From: Candidatus Heimdallarchaeota archaeon
GTDB taxonomy: Archaea > Asgardarchaeota > Heimdallarchaeia > Heimdallarchaeales > Heimdallarchaeaceae
Assembly (NCBI GenBank): GCA_021399395.1
Contig: JAAFKJ010000123.1
Coordinates: 1 to 42,996, forward strand
Length of the DNA: 42,996 bases
Direction: 5' to 3'
In this document: piece after piece, positions 31,397 to 40,488 of the stretch
Position numbering within the stretch: the stretch's first letter is position 1
How the letters are laid out: each line of letters starts with the position of its first letter
The notes under the pieces: generated by a model
Databases searched by the model: none
Told to the model about the DNA's origin: nothing
What the model saw: the letters and a program-made list of their open reading frames with translations, nothing else
Program-made: the position numbers and the translations under genes

Positions 31397-31970
31397 AACT
31401 CTTCCACGCTTTGTATTTTTTATTGAATATTATAGCAAAAGGGAATGCAAGTGAATAAATGAATAACTCAAAAAGCACCGAGCCTTCTTCTGGTGGAATT
31501 CCTTTTAACCTACTTTCAAAAGCATCCAAAGTGTTTCCCATGAGATTTCCTATGGTAACCATTTCTATAACGAGTTGAATGTCTCTTGCTTCTTCTTCAC
31601 CATAAAATCCTATTACACTTTCCCAAATTTCAGATGAAGGTTTCCCTCCAGTTTCAGCATAATGCTGTGCATAGGCAAGTGCTACTACTTCATCAGGATC
31701 ACAAGAACCAAAATCTTGTGTCATTATTTGTTCTATTTCCTCTTCACTACAACCCTGATTAATTGCTGCTTTTGTGTGCCCCCACTCACAATATCTACAA
31801 CCATTAACGGCCGTTACTGCAAGCATTATACGTTCTTGAAATTGTCGACTTACTCTTCCTGATTTCCGTGCTCCCTTAATATTGGAAGATTTCTTCATCA
31901 TTCTAACAATATCTCTGAAAAAGATTCTAAAAGTGTATGAACGTTTCCTAAAGTATTGCTTGCCCAGCAT
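31365..31970 (-). CDS. Carboxymuconolactone decarboxylase/AhpD-like protein
   Basis: A 201-residue alpha-helical protein with the AhpD core: VTAVNGCRYCEWGHTKAAINQGCSEEEIEQI, where the CxxC pair and histidine form the peroxidase-like active site. The C-terminal part (EGSVLFELFIYSLAFPFAIIF) is hydrophobic, possibly membrane-associated. The N-terminal 23 residues are basic; the next methionine pair (MMKKSSN) is an alternative start. ATG 31970 is supported by a TTTTTATCTT box about 25 nt upstream. Its partner in alkyl hydroperoxide reduction is not adjacent. Confidence 0.85.
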   Translation of the reverse strand: MLGKQYFRKRSYTFRIFFRDIVRMMKKSSNIKGARKSGRVSRQFQERIMLAVTAVNGCRYCEWGHTKAAINQGCSEEEIEQIMTQDFGSCDPDEVVALAYAQHYAETGGKPSSEIWESVIGFYGEEEARDIQLVIEMVTIGNLMGNTLDAFESRLKGIPPEEGSVLFELFIYSLAFPFAIIFNKKYKAWKSSNTLHQDLQH

Positions 31971-32051
31971 GAAACAAACCTAAAATAACAAGATAAAAAC
32001 ATCTCTATGTATATTAAAATAAATAAAAATAAAAAGAAAAGAAAAAGAATT

Positions 32052-33092
32052 TTAGATTTCAGGAAAATGACAAGCTATATAGTGGTTTGGTTCGACTTCT
32101 TCCAAATCTGGTGTAACTTTTGAACAGAGTTCTTGTGCTTTGTAACACCTTGGATGGAACGGACAACCTGAGGGGGGATTTATTGGACTTGGGACATCTC
32201 CTTCCAGAATAATACGATCCATTTTAATACGAGGATCTGGACGAGGAATGGCAGACAGCAAAGATACTGAATAAGGATGTCCTGTTTTTCTGAATAACTC
32301 TCCTGTTGGTGACATTTCCATGATTTTTCCTAGATACATGACCGCTACTCTATCTGAAACGTGTTTGATAACACTGAGATCATGTGCAATAAACATGAAA
32401 GTTAGATCGAAGTCTTTCTGTAAATCGTGTAACAAGTTCAAGATTTGTGCCTGAACTGAAACATCTAAAGCAGATACGGGCTCATCTAACAGAATAACTT
32501 CTGGATGAATAGCTAATGCTCTTGCAATTCCTAGCCTTTGTCTTTGCCCGCCACTGAATTCATGAGGGTATCTCAAAGCATGATAATCTTCTAATCCTAC
32601 CTTAGCAAGAATTTCTAGAACCCTAGCTTCTTTTTCTTCATATAACATGTCTGGAAAATGTATATCAAAGGGTTCTTTGATTAGGTCAAGAACCATTCTT
32701 CTTGGGTTTAAACTGGAATAAGGATCTTGGAATACCATCTGGAGTTGTCTTTTAACTGCAAGTTCTTCTTCTCTGGTCATAGGTTGAAAAATATCTATTC
32801 CTTTGAAGTAAACAGAACCTTCGGTTGGTTCCTCAAGTTTCACAGTTACTTTAGCAGTTGTACTCTTACCACAACCTGATTCTCCTACAATACCAAGTGT
32901 TTCACCTTTATTCAGAAAAAGATTCACACCATCTACAGCTTTGATATGAGCTACAACGCGAGAGAAGAGTATAGATTGTTGGCTTACAGGAAACCATTTC
33001 TTCATATTATGAATAGAGATAATTGGTTGAGTTTTAGCATCCCAACTAGAGAATAGGTCTACTGTCTCAAATTCTTCAAACGTTGTTGTCAT
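32052..33092 (-). CDS. Peptide/nickel-type ABC transporter ATP-binding protein (OppF/DppF-like)
   Basis: A 346-residue ATPase that powers the transporter from the cytoplasm. Walker A is GESGCGKST, the signature is FSGGQRQRLGIARAL, and Walker B is VILLDEPVSALD, followed by the switch histidine in FIAHDLSV. The C-terminal oligopeptide-type extension has CPFHPRCYKAQELC, whose cysteines in some relatives bind an iron-sulfur cluster. It is the last gene of the operon, one base after the OppD-like gene stops. The substrate (peptide, sugar or metal chelate) cannot be told. Confidence 0.95.
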   Translation of the reverse strand: MTTTFEEFETVDLFSSWDAKTQPIISIHNMKKWFPVSQQSILFSRVVAHIKAVDGVNLFLNKGETLGIVGESGCGKSTTAKVTVKLEEPTEGSVYFKGIDIFQPMTREEELAVKRQLQMVFQDPYSSLNPRRMVLDLIKEPFDIHFPDMLYEEKEARVLEILAKVGLEDYHALRYPHEFSGGQRQRLGIARALAIHPEVILLDEPVSALDVSVQAQILNLLHDLQKDFDLTFMFIAHDLSVIKHVSDRVAVMYLGKIMEMSPTGELFRKTGHPYSVSLLSAIPRPDPRIKMDRIILEGDVPSPINPPSGCPFHPRCYKAQELCSKVTPDLEEVEPNHYIACHFPEI

Positions 33093-33093
33093 T

Positions 33094-34125
33094 TTAGACC
33101 TCCTCCTTTACTGCAGCACGATCAAGTATTGCCTCTTTACCTACATGAAGATCTAATTCCTCAAAGTGATGGCATGCTACTCTACGTCCCCTTCCAAATT
33201 TATGTTCGGGAGGACGCATACGAGAACAAATCTCTGTTGCATACTTGCATCTTGGATGAAAACGACATCCTTTAGGTGGATTGATGAGCCGTGGCACATT
33301 TCCTGGAATGGTCATTAAACGAGTCTTATCTGCTTCTAAACTTGGAATACTTTCGAAAAGAGCATAGGTATAGGGGTGCTTTGGATTGACGAAAATGTCT
33401 TCTGTATATCCAGATTCAACAACACGACCTCCATAAAATATGTGTACTCTTTTAGTAATTTCAGCTACTACTCCAAGGTTGTGTGTAATAAGCATCATTC
33501 CTAATCCTAGTTTTTGTTGCATATCCTTAATAATCCCAAGAACCTGTGCTTGAATAGTTACATCTAAGGCAGTAGTAGGTTCATCTGCGATTAACAGACT
33601 TGGTTGCAAAGCTAGTGCTCGTGCAATAAGAATTCTTTGCCTCATACCACCACTGAATTGATGTGGGTAATCTGTTATACGTGTTTCTGCTTCAGAAATT
33701 CCAACTTGATCAAGAGATTCGATAGCGATTTCCAATGCTTCCTTTTTACTACATCTTCTATGAAGAGCAATAACCTCTGTCATTTGATCAGAAATTTTGA
33801 AGATAGGGTTAAGACTTGTCATAGGATCTTGGAAAATCATAGCTATTTCTTTACCTCTGATTTTTCGCATTTGAAGGTCAGGTAAATCAAGCAAATTGAC
33901 TCCTTTGTATATGATGTCTCCTGAAACAGTTTTTCCGTTTTTAGGCAGAATCCTTAAAGTAGAATGTGCTGTTACAGTTTTTCCACAACCAGATTCTCCT
34001 ACAACTCCAACAGGTTCTCCTTTCATAACATCAAAGGATACTCCATCTAAGGCCTCAACTATTCCAGATTCGGTATAGAAATAGGTATATACATCTTTTA
34101 GTTCTAAAATTGGTTTTTCAGTCAT
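33094..34125 (-). CDS. Peptide/nickel-type ABC transporter ATP-binding protein (OppD/DppD-like)
   Basis: A 343-residue ATPase paired with the OppF-like one. Walker A GESGCGKT, signature FSGGMRQRILIARAL, Walker B LLIADEPTTALD and switch histidine in LITHNLGV are intact. The C-terminal extension ends with CRFHPRCKYATEICSRM, matching the OppD family. It starts 6 nt after the OppC-like gene and ends 1 nt before the OppF-like gene, so coupled translation is likely. Confidence 0.95.
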   Translation of the reverse strand: MTEKPILELKDVYTYFYTESGIVEALDGVSFDVMKGEPVGVVGESGCGKTVTAHSTLRILPKNGKTVSGDIIYKGVNLLDLPDLQMRKIRGKEIAMIFQDPMTSLNPIFKISDQMTEVIALHRRCSKKEALEIAIESLDQVGISEAETRITDYPHQFSGGMRQRILIARALALQPSLLIADEPTTALDVTIQAQVLGIIKDMQQKLGLGMMLITHNLGVVAEITKRVHIFYGGRVVESGYTEDIFVNPKHPYTYALFESIPSLEADKTRLMTIPGNVPRLINPPKGCRFHPRCKYATEICSRMRPPEHKFGRGRRVACHHFEELDLHVGKEAILDRAAVKEEV

Positions 34126-34131
34126 TTTGTA

Positions 34132-35391
34132 TCACTCTCTCAATCTTGGATCTAAGGCATCTCTTAATGCGTCACCTAGTAAGTTAAAGGCTAATACCAC
34201 AAAGAATATTGAAAAACCTGGAAGTAACGCTAATTCAGGATTTGTTTTAAGCACTGTTTGTGCATCGTTAACCATTTGTCCCCAAGAGATTGTTGTAGGA
34301 CTTCCTAGTCCTAGGAAAGTCAAGCCTGCTTCTGCAAGAATACCTCCTGCAACACCAATTGTAGCTATAACAATAATTGGAGCTAAGATATTTGGAAGAA
34401 TATGTACCATAATGATACGTCTGTTGCTCGCACCTAGTACCCTTGCTGCATTAACATAATCTAAATTGTAGATTTGCCGCGTGTTCGCACTAACTAACCT
34501 ACATAACCCAGCCCAACCGAAAACACCAAGCACTATGATGATAACAATTGACTGCGGGATCTGTCGTAGAAATTCTAGTCTTCCTCTTCTTATGAAAGAA
34601 ACAGCTAGAATAGCAATTACGAGAAATGGTAAAGCAAGAAACATATCTGTAAGTCTCATGATTATTTCTTCTGTCCAACCTCTGTAATATCCAGCTAAAG
34701 CACCCAGTGTCACACCTATAAGGACTGATAGTACGGTTGAGAAAACTCCTACTGTCAGGGAAACTTCACTTCCTGCAAGCAATCTTGAAAATTCATCTCT
34801 ACCAAGAACATCAGTACCACCTGGATATTTTAAGTTTGGATTAGCGAGTGATCCTCCACCGTTCCATGCATCAAAGAGGGGTTCTACTCCTACAGAACTA
34901 AATGGCATTAGGATTGGATAAATGATGGCTAAAACTGTGATTCCAATAACTAGAGCACCAGATAGCAAGGCTACTTTGTTTCTTCTGTATCTTCTCCACA
35001 CTAATGACCATTGAGAAGGACTCCTTTCTCTTAGAGTTCCATCCTTTGCAATAATCACCTCTTTCTTAGCTGTTGATTTTCTATAATAGTGCCAAGAAAA
35101 TCTAAATCCAGTCCAAATCAGAGCTAGAACTGTTACAAAAAGGAAATACATTCCCCATCCTTGGGCTGAACCAATGCCAACATATTCTACAGAGACTCCA
35201 AAAGCCGGTATTAGAACACCTATACCTATGAGTATTACCAAGAACTCAGTAATGTAGTTCAGAAAATAATGTTTCCAAAGCACGGCTAATGTTCCGACCC
35301 AGGACATTGATTTTGGTAATCTGTGTTCTACTAGGTAATCGTCTAATCTCTGTGCGAAAGTCATTTTTGTTGTATCTTCTATTCTTTGCAT
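34132..35391 (-). CDS. ABC transporter permease (OppC/DppC-like) with N-terminal extension
   Basis: A 419-residue permease. The OppC core occupies about residues 115-419, with GTDVLGRDEFSRLLAGS and the EAA-type loop that contacts the ATPases (YVNAARVLGASNRRIIMVHILPN). Ahead of it is an extension of about 115 residues with two additional hydrophobic segments (YITEFLVILIGIGVLIPAF; YFLFVTVLALIWTGF); standard OppC proteins have about 300 residues. The gene lies 15 nt after the OppB fusion and 6 nt before the OppD-like gene. Confidence 0.92.
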   Translation of the reverse strand: MQRIEDTTKMTFAQRLDDYLVEHRLPKSMSWVGTLAVLWKHYFLNYITEFLVILIGIGVLIPAFGVSVEYVGIGSAQGWGMYFLFVTVLALIWTGFRFSWHYYRKSTAKKEVIIAKDGTLRERSPSQWSLVWRRYRRNKVALLSGALVIGITVLAIIYPILMPFSSVGVEPLFDAWNGGGSLANPNLKYPGGTDVLGRDEFSRLLAGSEVSLTVGVFSTVLSVLIGVTLGALAGYYRGWTEEIIMRLTDMFLALPFLVIAILAVSFIRRGRLEFLRQIPQSIVIIIVLGVFGWAGLCRLVSANTRQIYNLDYVNAARVLGASNRRIIMVHILPNILAPIIVIATIGVAGGILAEAGLTFLGLGSPTTISWGQMVNDAQTVLKTNPELALLPGFSIFFVVLAFNLLGDALRDALDPRLRE

Positions 35392-35406
35392 TTTTCATCC
35401 ACCATA

Positions 35407-38019
35407 TTATAGTTCAATTCGGGGGTCAACAGCAACATACGCTATGTCTGTTAATAAATTCCCTAGCAGTATTAATATCGTAAGCAACGCCGTCGTACCT
35501 AGTATCATTGGAAAGTCTAACAGGTTTACAGCACTAACATATTTGAATCCTAGTCCAGGCCATGAGAATAGTGTTTCAGTAATTGGAGCTCCTGCAAGAG
35601 CTGATGCTAGAAACAATCCAACATATGTAACTACAGGGATGAGAACATTTCTGAAAGCATGTCTCCAGGTAATAGCTCTCTCTGAAAGTCCATTTGCTCT
35701 AGCTGATAAAATATAATCTTGTCTAAGAACTTCAAGCATTGTTGATCTTACCAATCTGGTATATAGAGCAATAGATGCAAATGTCAAAGCTATTATTGGT
35801 AAAACCATATGCATCATTGAATCTAGTAATCTAACTGATACATTCGCCCACCACGTTGACATATCGCCGCTCCAGAATAATTGCCAATTCGTATTACTAA
35901 ATACTGCAGTTGGGGTTGGTATACGATGAGCTTTAGCAGCTGGGAACCAGCCTAATCCATACCCACTAAATATGTATATCAATAGTAATCCAAACACGAA
36001 AATAGGCATTGAAAGACCTAATAATGCAAATGCACTAGCTGCTGAATCAATCCATGAATTTTGATTCTTAGCTGCTAAAACCCCTAAAGGTATTGCTATT
36101 AGGAGTGCAAATACAAAAGATGCTAATTGAAGTTTTAATGTTTCCCAAACTAGTCCTCCTATCATATCATTGATAGATTGACCTGATTGGAAACTAGTAC
36201 CCATATCACCATGAAGTAAATTATAGAACCACACTACAAATTGAACATAGATGGGCTGATCTAACCCTAATTTGCGCGTAAGGTTTATTCTATCTGCTTC
36301 CGTTACTCTTTGTTTCCCTAGAAGAAGCAATGCTACGGGATCTCCCATTCCACTGACCATTACAAACGTCATAACACATATTGCTATAAATAGAGGAATG
36401 AGGGTTAGCAATCTTCTTGTGATATATGTTGTTAATCTTAAAGAAACTACATTCTTAATCCATTTAACTACACCAGTTCCTCCCATTCTCCTAGTCAAAG
36501 TAGATCCAGTTGGTTTTTGCCAATCGACAGGTAAGAAAAGACCAGTGAGCATCACAAAGACGCCTATTACAAATATATAGAAACCAGGTTCAATGGTTCC
36601 AGTAAGAGCTATATCGAAGTAAGCGGGATTTGAATCATTAGGGTTAAACGTAACAGGATTTACGGTAAGTGCTTCTTGTCCCGTAATTACTGCTTCATAT
36701 CGTCCAGCAGCAATAATTATAGACCGGTTCATTGCCAGAACGGCTGCTATTAGAGACACAAGCAAAAGGACACCACCAGCTATATCAGCCATAATTCCTC
36801 TAGATTTCAACTCTCCACTTTGGAAAACTTGACCTAGAACTATCGCCATAAGAGCGAAGAGTATAGAGAACCAAATTGCTGCTGCTAAAATAACTACGCT
36901 GCTAGGAACTTCTGCCTGCAAGTATCGGGATTGTGTTACATTGTTGTAGGTATCATATGTTATCAGTCTATAATCAATACTGAAGCTGTATACTTCAACA
37001 AGATCTCCATAACTATCTCTGTTAAAACGAGGTCTTACACTATAAACTTCTAAACCAGTTCCTGTTTCAGCAACGTATGCATATCCATCGATAACAAAAA
37101 GTGCTATTGATTCTGTGGGGGTTTCAAATATGCCTGCTTCATATAAATTTGTAGGGTCAACAATTGAAACAATATGTAAACCGTAACTGGAATCTACAAC
37201 ATAAGCGTGTTCATTGTCTATATCTATTTCATTAACGATTCCAGATACTTGATACTGACCACCTAGCATAGGGGCATCAAGACTTGTTATATTGATTGAT
37301 TGTAATCCGAAGTTTTCACCTACAATATATGCATAATTGCCTTGCACATCAACATCATAGACTGGATTGCCTGCTTCATAAGTTCCAATTAAAACTGGAT
37401 CTGTTGGATCACTTACATTTAGAATATGTAATCCCACTGTAGAATCTACAACATAAGCAACGTCCTCTCGGACCACCACACTATTAACATCTCCAGAAAT
37501 GCTATAGGTGCCTTCTTGAGTTGGTGTGGCTGGAATACTTACATCTAAGATTTGTAATCCTACTGTAGAATCTACAACATATGCATAGTCATTTGCAACA
37601 TATACATTGTTTGCACCGCCTGCGATGCCATACGTTCCTAAACTTGTTGGTGTCGTTGGATCTGTTATATCAACAGTTTGTAACCCTGTATTCGTATCCG
37701 CAATATATGCAACATTGTTTGCAACAAATATACCATTAGCACTACCAGTTATACCGTATAGTCCTATAGTGTCTAGAGCCATGGGGTCTGTTACATTTAC
37801 AACAATTAAACCTGCATCGGCAGTCAGAACGTATGCAAAACCACTATCATAATAGACAGCAGTTAGATTATTTGCAATTATTTGTGTATCAACTAATACA
37901 ATGGGTTCCGGCTCCGCAGATGTTGAATCAAAATCAAGTCCATACAAAGGTACAAAAGCTGCGATAAAGATAAGGAGAAATCCAACAATTTTAAGAGAAA
38001 TTGCTACACTTTTATCCAT
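35407..38019 (-). CDS. OppB-type permease fused to an extracytoplasmic LVIVD beta-propeller
   Basis: An 870-residue protein in two halves. A membrane helix (8-28) is followed by seven LVIVD-type repeats of about 41 residues (38-330), each with a variation of AYVVDSTVGLQILDVSDPTDP; seven blades suit a closed propeller outside the cell. A linker with three more helices (about 374-397, 411-430, 479-498) leads to a complete OppB permease (530-870) with its EAA loop ILSARANGLSERAITW. The reading frame is continuous. No ordinary substrate-binding protein gene is in the window, so the propeller may bind substrate, another protein or the cell surface. A TATA-like box at 38046-38055 supports the start at 38019. 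Confidence 0.92.
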   Translation of the reverse strand: MDKSVAISLKIVGFLLIFIAAFVPLYGLDFDSTSAEPEPIVLVDTQIIANNLTAVYYDSGFAYVLTADAGLIVVNVTDPMALDTIGLYGITGSANGIFVANNVAYIADTNTGLQTVDITDPTTPTSLGTYGIAGGANNVYVANDYAYVVDSTVGLQILDVSIPATPTQEGTYSISGDVNSVVVREDVAYVVDSTVGLHILNVSDPTDPVLIGTYEAGNPVYDVDVQGNYAYIVGENFGLQSINITSLDAPMLGGQYQVSGIVNEIDIDNEHAYVVDSSYGLHIVSIVDPTNLYEAGIFETPTESIALFVIDGYAYVAETGTGLEVYSVRPRFNRDSYGDLVEVYSFSIDYRLITYDTYNNVTQSRYLQAEVPSSVVILAAAIWFSILFALMAIVLGQVFQSGELKSRGIMADIAGGVLLLVSLIAAVLAMNRSIIIAAGRYEAVITGQEALTVNPVTFNPNDSNPAYFDIALTGTIEPGFYIFVIGVFVMLTGLFLPVDWQKPTGSTLTRRMGGTGVVKWIKNVVSLRLTTYITRRLLTLIPLFIAICVMTFVMVSGMGDPVALLLLGKQRVTEADRINLTRKLGLDQPIYVQFVVWFYNLLHGDMGTSFQSGQSINDMIGGLVWETLKLQLASFVFALLIAIPLGVLAAKNQNSWIDSAASAFALLGLSMPIFVFGLLLIYIFSGYGLGWFPAAKAHRIPTPTAVFSNTNWQLFWSGDMSTWWANVSVRLLDSMMHMVLPIIALTFASIALYTRLVRSTMLEVLRQDYILSARANGLSERAITWRHAFRNVLIPVVTYVGLFLASALAGAPITETLFSWPGLGFKYVSAVNLLDFPMILGTTALLTILILLGNLLTDIAYVAVDPRIEL

Positions 38020-38141
38020 AATTAATCACTCGAGTGGAATGAATAGTATAATCTATTCTTTTATTGAAAGACGTTGAAGTTTTTATAAATGTTGTCTAGT
38101 GTTATTCTATATATAAAAAAATAAGAGATTCTCCTTTTGAG

Positions 38142-38155
38142 TCGGAAATTTCCGA
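38142..38155. promoter_or_regulatory. 14-bp perfect palindrome upstream of the transporter operon
   Basis: TCGGAAATTTCCGA is a perfect palindrome without loop, so it is a likely protein-binding site rather than a hairpin. It lies about 123 nt upstream of the first operon gene, in a 336-nt stretch (38020-38355) that otherwise holds only promoter-like AT-rich sequence, including a TATTTAAAG box (38305-38313) for tRNA-Val. Confidence 0.35.
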
Positions 38156-38355
38156 AATTTTTTTCTAAATTTAGTTTGAATAAAGCTTTGACCATTTTTA
38201 AAGCGGTTCATCAGAATTTATCTTAATTATTGGAATGAAAAAATGAATAGTTGAAAATAAGGATTAAAATCAGAGAAAGCTGAAATAAAGCTTGGTAACA
38301 AAAAATATTTAAAGAAACCATGAAAGGAAAAGCTGGCGAAGGCCTATCGGTAATA

Positions 38356-38433
38356 GGGGCAGTGATCTAGCCTGGCTATGATACCTCCTTGACGTGGAGG
38401 AAGTCGGCGGTTCAAATCCGCTCTGCCCCACCA
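38356..38433 (+). tRNA. tRNA-Val (GAC)
   Basis: Acceptor GGGGCAG/CTGCCCC, anticodon arm CCTCC-TTGACGT-GGAGG with anticodon GAC, T loop TTCAAAT, A73 and encoded CCA (38431-38433). The D arm pairing is weaker than usual. No intron. The convergent cysteine synthase gene ends 9 nt downstream. Confidence 0.94.
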
Positions 38434-38442
38434 CAATTAATT

Positions 38443-39357
38443 TTAAGAAAATAATCCTTCTACGCTTAAATATCTTTGACCAGTGTCGGCAAGGATTGTA
38501 ACAATAGTTCTTCCTTTATTTTCTGGTTCTATAGCAATTTTTTCTGCTGCTGTACAAACCGCTCCCGAACTGATACCTACCAAAATTCCCTCTGATTTAG
38601 CTAACCTTTTACACATATTGTATGCTTCTTCTTGTTTAATAAGTACAATTTCATCAATTATCTCCCTGTCAAGTGTTTCAGGTACAAAACCTGGTGCAGT
38701 TCCCATCATTTTATGAGGTCTGAATATCCCTTGAGAAATGTATGGGGATTCTTGGGGTTCAACAGCAATAAGCTTCACAGATGACTTCATTTCTTTGAGA
38801 TACTTACCTGCTCCACATATTGTACCCCCTGTTCCCAAACCCGCAATTAAGATATCTATTTTCCCTTCAGTATCCTCCCATATTTCTGGACCTGTAGTGA
38901 GATAGTGAGCTCTAGGGTTGGACTGATTGACGTGCTGTCCAACATAGAAGAACTCTGGATTTTCTTTCAGAATCTCTTTTAATTTCTTACGAGAACCTTC
39001 AGTCCCTAATTCTGCAGGTGTTAAAATTAACTCGGCTCCTAAAGCTCTTAATATTTGTCGTCTTTCAATACTCTGTATTTCAGACATAACCAGAATTGCT
39101 TTATATTTTCTTATAGAAGAAATGAGTGCTATCGCCATTCCTGTATTTCCACTTGTACATTCAATAACAGTATCTCCTTCTTTTAACAACCCTTCTTTTT
39201 CAGCATCTTTGAAAATTTGAAAAACTGGTCTATCCTTCAGACTGAAGGGGTTCATGAATTCACATTTACCATATATGTAATCTTCTGGAAAGATTCTGCT
39301 AAGACGGAGAAGTGGTGTATTTCCAATAAGTTCTGTTATATCTTTGATTTTTCTCAT
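38443..39357 (-). CDS. cysK: Cysteine synthase (O-acetylserine sulfhydrylase family)
   Basis: A 304-residue PLP enzyme: IGNTPLLRLSR at the start, the PLP lysine in NPFSLKDRPVF, the substrate loop ECTSGNTGMAIAL, and the phosphate-binding loop GLGTGGTICGAGKYL. Length and order match cysteine synthases; O-phosphoserine-using archaeal enzymes and cystathionine beta-synthase-like enzymes are alternatives. It would use sulfide to form cysteine. It lies 13 nt after the acyltransferase gene on the same strand. A cysteinyl-tRNA synthetase is encoded elsewhere in the window, and no transsulfuration partner is seen. Confidence 0.92.
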   Translation of the reverse strand: MRKIKDITELIGNTPLLRLSRIFPEDYIYGKCEFMNPFSLKDRPVFQIFKDAEKEGLLKEGDTVIECTSGNTGMAIALISSIRKYKAILVMSEIQSIERRQILRALGAELILTPAELGTEGSRKKLKEILKENPEFFYVGQHVNQSNPRAHYLTTGPEIWEDTEGKIDILIAGLGTGGTICGAGKYLKEMKSSVKLIAVEPQESPYISQGIFRPHKMMGTAPGFVPETLDREIIDEIVLIKQEEAYNMCKRLAKSEGILVGISSGAVCTAAEKIAIEPENKGRTIVTILADTGQRYLSVEGLFS

Positions 39358-39370
39358 TTTTCAACCTCAT

Positions 39371-40444
39371 TCATATTACTACGTAGAATTTCTTTCTATT
39401 AAGGAAGAAAGCCAATGTCCAAAGAATGACAACACTCACTATTCCTAGAAACATTACAAGAGCAACATGGGTATTGATATCTAAGATCAAGAAGGTCAAA
39501 GCTATCAGTATTGGGTGCAGGATGTACAATAGGAGCGGATTTCTTCCCATCGGTTGCAAAATACTTCTGTTTTTTGTTAATTGTTTCTTATCATAGATGA
39601 ACCATAGCAGCCAGAAAAGAATAGCCCCTAAACCAACAGTGAGTAATATGTAGGATGCAGTAACTCTCTCTTTGGATATCCCTCCAAATTGAGGCCACCC
39701 TGTATATCTCCAAATAACATGCCAAATAATCCCACTAGCTGTAAAAGCTCCTCCACAACCAAGTATAAACCACTTATTTGTTTTTCTAAAATCATCTACT
39801 ATAGCTGTACATAGGAGTAAGAGAATACAAAAACCAATACCTCCTATAATACCCCCATGTTGGTCCATTAGATTCAGATCTCCCAGAAGGATCATTTCTG
39901 TTCCTACTTTTACAGGTATTGTGAGTATATACTGGTAAACTGCTAAACAAACTAGCCCAATTACAAATCTGATAGCTCTGTGGAATTTGATGAAAAACAT
40001 TGTGAATATTCCTGCTAAACCGATTGCTTGTAGAACTCCCCAAGAAAATAAGATGCCATTCTCAGTGAAAAAATACGTGGCACCAAGTGCTCCCATCCCA
40101 TATAAAGCGGCATATCTTCTTAGAAATCTTAGAAATGCTTGATACCAACCCTTTTTTTCATAAGTTTGATTGAAAGACATTGTATAAGTTAAACCAATAG
40201 CAAAAAGGAAGAAAGGAGTTACTAGATCTACATATGTGAGTCCATAATCTAGTGCATGTTTAGACCATGCTGGAACTGTATTAAAAGGTGCAATAACATT
40301 GACAAAAATCATTGAAATTATAGCTAATCCTCTAAAAACATCAATGGAAAGATATCTGGGTTCTTTATTCAACACCTTTTCTTCATTTTCTGATTTGATG
40401 GCTTCAATATTTTCTTCTTGAGTATGTGTAGCACTAACTGCCAT
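39371..40444 (-). CDS. Membrane acyltransferase, HGSNAT/DUF5009-like
   Basis: A 357-residue protein with about ten hydrophobic segments. The opening RYLSIDVFRGLAIISMIFVN, then LTYVDLVTPFFLFAIGLTY, are the signatures of the heparan-alpha-glucosaminide N-acetyltransferase-like family, in which a conserved histidine carries an acetyl group across the membrane. Another segment is MGRNPLLLYILHPILIA. The bacterial and archaeal members probably modify cell-surface sugars. The N-terminal 30 residues are acidic and cytoplasmic. It runs 13 nt ahead of cysteine synthase. Confidence 0.85.
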   Translation of the reverse strand: MAVSATHTQEENIEAIKSENEEKVLNKEPRYLSIDVFRGLAIISMIFVNVIAPFNTVPAWSKHALDYGLTYVDLVTPFFLFAIGLTYTMSFNQTYEKKGWYQAFLRFLRRYAALYGMGALGATYFFTENGILFSWGVLQAIGLAGIFTMFFIKFHRAIRFVIGLVCLAVYQYILTIPVKVGTEMILLGDLNLMDQHGGIIGGIGFCILLLLCTAIVDDFRKTNKWFILGCGGAFTASGIIWHVIWRYTGWPQFGGISKERVTASYILLTVGLGAILFWLLWFIYDKKQLTKNRSILQPMGRNPLLLYILHPILIALTFLILDINTHVALVMFLGIVSVVILWTLAFFLNRKKFYVVI

Positions 40445-40488
40445 AGGATAACAATTAGGTATAAGGTAAAAATCTTTTCTTAAAAAAA

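Noticed and set aside
37170..37800. Repeated short DNA motif (around GAATCTACAACATA) as a possible CRISPR or satellite
   Set aside because: The repeats are in frame, about 123 nt apart and imperfect; they simply encode the LVIVD protein repeats. I saw no CRISPR array anywhere in the window.
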